Part shown: positions 4,861 to 5,659 of the stretch, in pieces
How positions within the stretch are numbered: position 1 is the first letter of the stretch
Layout of the letters: each line of letters opens with the position of its first letter
NCBI GenBank assembly: GCA_900554775.1
Contig: USIK01000051.1
Coordinates: 1-5,659 of the forward strand
DNA from: an uncultured Oscillospiraceae bacterium
Lineage (GTDB): Bacteria > Bacillota > Clostridia > Oscillospirales > Acutalibacteraceae
Length of the DNA stretch: 5,659 nucleotides
Direction of reading: 5' to 3'
The notes under the pieces: generated by a model
Told to the model about the DNA's origin: nothing
Databases searched by the model: none
What the model saw: only the letters and a program-made list of their open reading frames with translations
Program-made: the position numbers and the translations under genes

Positions 4861-5659
4861 TTACTCCAAAATCATCGTTGAAACGGGAGTGTCTTTATGA
4901 ATCCTGTTTATCGCTTCAGAAATAACAGGAGCAACGTTTAAAACTGTGAATTTATCTATCATTTTTTCTTCAGGAACATTTATGGTATTTAAGAAAGTTG
5001 CTTTTTTAATCGGGCCGTTTTGAAGATTTTCAATCGCAGGGCCTGAAAGAACAGCATGCGAAGCATAAACGTAAACGTCTCTTGCGCCTGCTTTTTCAAT
5101 AACAGCTTTTGCAGCATTGCAGATGGTCCCTGCGGTGTCGATGATGTCGTCAACCACTATTATGTGTTTATCTTTAACATCACCGATGATGTTCATAACT
5201 TCGCTTACGTTTGGCTTTGGCCTTCTTTTGTCAATTATAGCCACAGGGCATCCAAGCCTAGTTGCAAACTGGCGAGCCCTTGAAACCGAGCCGAAGTCAG
5301 GAGCTAAAACAGTGAATTTTTCGGGGTCAAATTCAGGCTGAGCTTTAATGTGAGAAGTAAAAAGAGGAGCAGATATTATATGGTCAACAGGGATATTGAA
5401 AAACCCTTGAATTTGCAGCGCATGAAGCTCCATGGTTAAAATTCTGTCTGCGCCGGCAGTTGTGATTAAATCTGCCACAAGCTTCGCAGAAATTGGGCTT
5501 CTGGGCCTTGCTTTTCTGTCTTGGCGAGCATAACCAAAATACGGCATAACAACCGTGATTCTCGCAGCAGAAGCCCTTTTCATAGCGTCAATCATGATTA
5601 AAAGTTCCATCAGGTTTTCATTCACCGGGTAGCTCGTCGACTGAATTATAAAGCAGTCA
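4861..5659 (-). CDS. prs: Ribose-phosphate pyrophosphokinase (PRPP synthetase), 5' end outside window
   Basis: Prs makes 5-phosphoribosyl-1-diphosphate from ribose 5-phosphate and ATP for nucleotide, His, Trp and NAD synthesis. The frame is open to the right edge. Eleven codons upstream of an internal GTG (5623-5625) encode DCFIIQSTSYP, which matches the family, so that GTG is not the start. About 265 residues are visible, and comparison with E. coli Prs suggests about 50 N-terminal residues are missing. Motifs (fragment numbering): NENLMELLIMIDA (13-25); PYFGYARQDRK (39-49, ATP binding); MELHALQIQGFFNIPVD (76-92, H79 equals E. coli H130); the catalytic flexible loop DKRRPKPN (143-150); the PRPP loop VVDDIIDTAGT (168-178); and HKDTPVSTMILE at the C-terminus. 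The metal-site Asp of the usual DLHA motif is Glu here (E77), a conservative change. It is the first visible gene of the five-gene unit and is followed by pth after 4 bases. Confidence 0.97.
   Translation of the reverse strand, partial: DCFIIQSTSYPVNENLMELLIMIDAMKRASAARITVVMPYFGYARQDRKARPRSPISAKLVADLITTAGADRILTMELHALQIQGFFNIPVDHIISAPLFTSHIKAQPEFDPEKFTVLAPDFGSVSRARQFATRLGCPVAIIDKRRPKPNVSEVMNIIGDVKDKHIIVVDDIIDTAGTICNAAKAVIEKAGARDVYVYASHAVLSGPAIENLQNGPIKKATFLNTINVPEEKMIDKFTVLNVAPVISEAINRIHKDTPVSTMILE
4864..4868 (-). promoter_or_regulatory. Ribosome binding site of pth
   Basis: TGGAG on the minus strand lies 7 bases before TTG (4854-4856), inside the last codons of prs. With an in-frame TGA just upstream and no other start codon between, it fixes the unusual TTG start and suggests coupling to prs translation. 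Confidence 0.65.

Noticed and set aside
5623..5625. GTG as the start codon of prs
   Set aside because: The frame continues upstream to the window edge with residues (FIIQST) typical of the middle of Prs, so the real start lies outside the window.
1..5659. Defence system, mobile element, CRISPR or RNA gene
   Set aside because: No transposase, integrase, toxin-antitoxin pair, spaced direct repeats, or tRNA/rRNA-like structure was seen on either strand.

Overview
The window looks like chromosomal housekeeping DNA from a low-GC Gram-positive bacterium of the Clostridia, possibly an uncultured gut-type Eubacteriales/Oscillospirales member. This assignment is inferred from AT-rich codon use, many TTG/GTG starts, Shine-Dalgarno-type leaders, a FtsL/DivIC-like protein directly after rsmH, and prs-pth and tlyA-nadK pairs typical of Firmicutes. 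No phage, transposon, CRISPR, tRNA or rRNA signature is visible.

From about 535 to the right edge everything is read on the minus strand. The first unit, from right to left, is prs (5' end cut by the window edge), pth, a tlyA-type rRNA methyltransferase gene, nadK and pduL. Gaps of 4, 4, 10 and 24 bases make this very probably one operon. A 154-base AT-rich gap with a good sigma-A type promoter follows. It drives a second short unit, rsmH plus a small FtsL/DivIC-like membrane protein gene. That unit ends at a strong hairpin at 496-524 with T-runs on both sides.

The left 480 bases are on the plus strand and more AT-rich. They hold no intact gene. Reading frame 1 (1-186 and on to about 225) and then frame 3 (to a stop at 480-482) reconstructs the C-terminal part of a BspA-like leucine-rich-repeat (LRR_5) protein. 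It is broken by two in-frame TAA codons and one frameshift. Its natural stop lies 13 bases before the shared hairpin, so the hairpin was probably a terminator for both converging units.

Functionally, the first unit supplies PRPP (Prs), peptidyl-tRNA recycling (Pth), ribosomal RNA 2'-O-methylation (TlyA), NADP (NadK) and acetyl/propionyl-CoA to acyl-phosphate exchange (PduL). The second supplies 16S rRNA N4-methylation (RsmH) and a divisome component. I found no novel multi-gene system. The most interesting points are the decayed LRR gene, a PduL with no microcompartment context, the rsmH-ftsL pair detached from the rest of the division/cell-wall cluster, and a few substitutions in normally conserved motifs.
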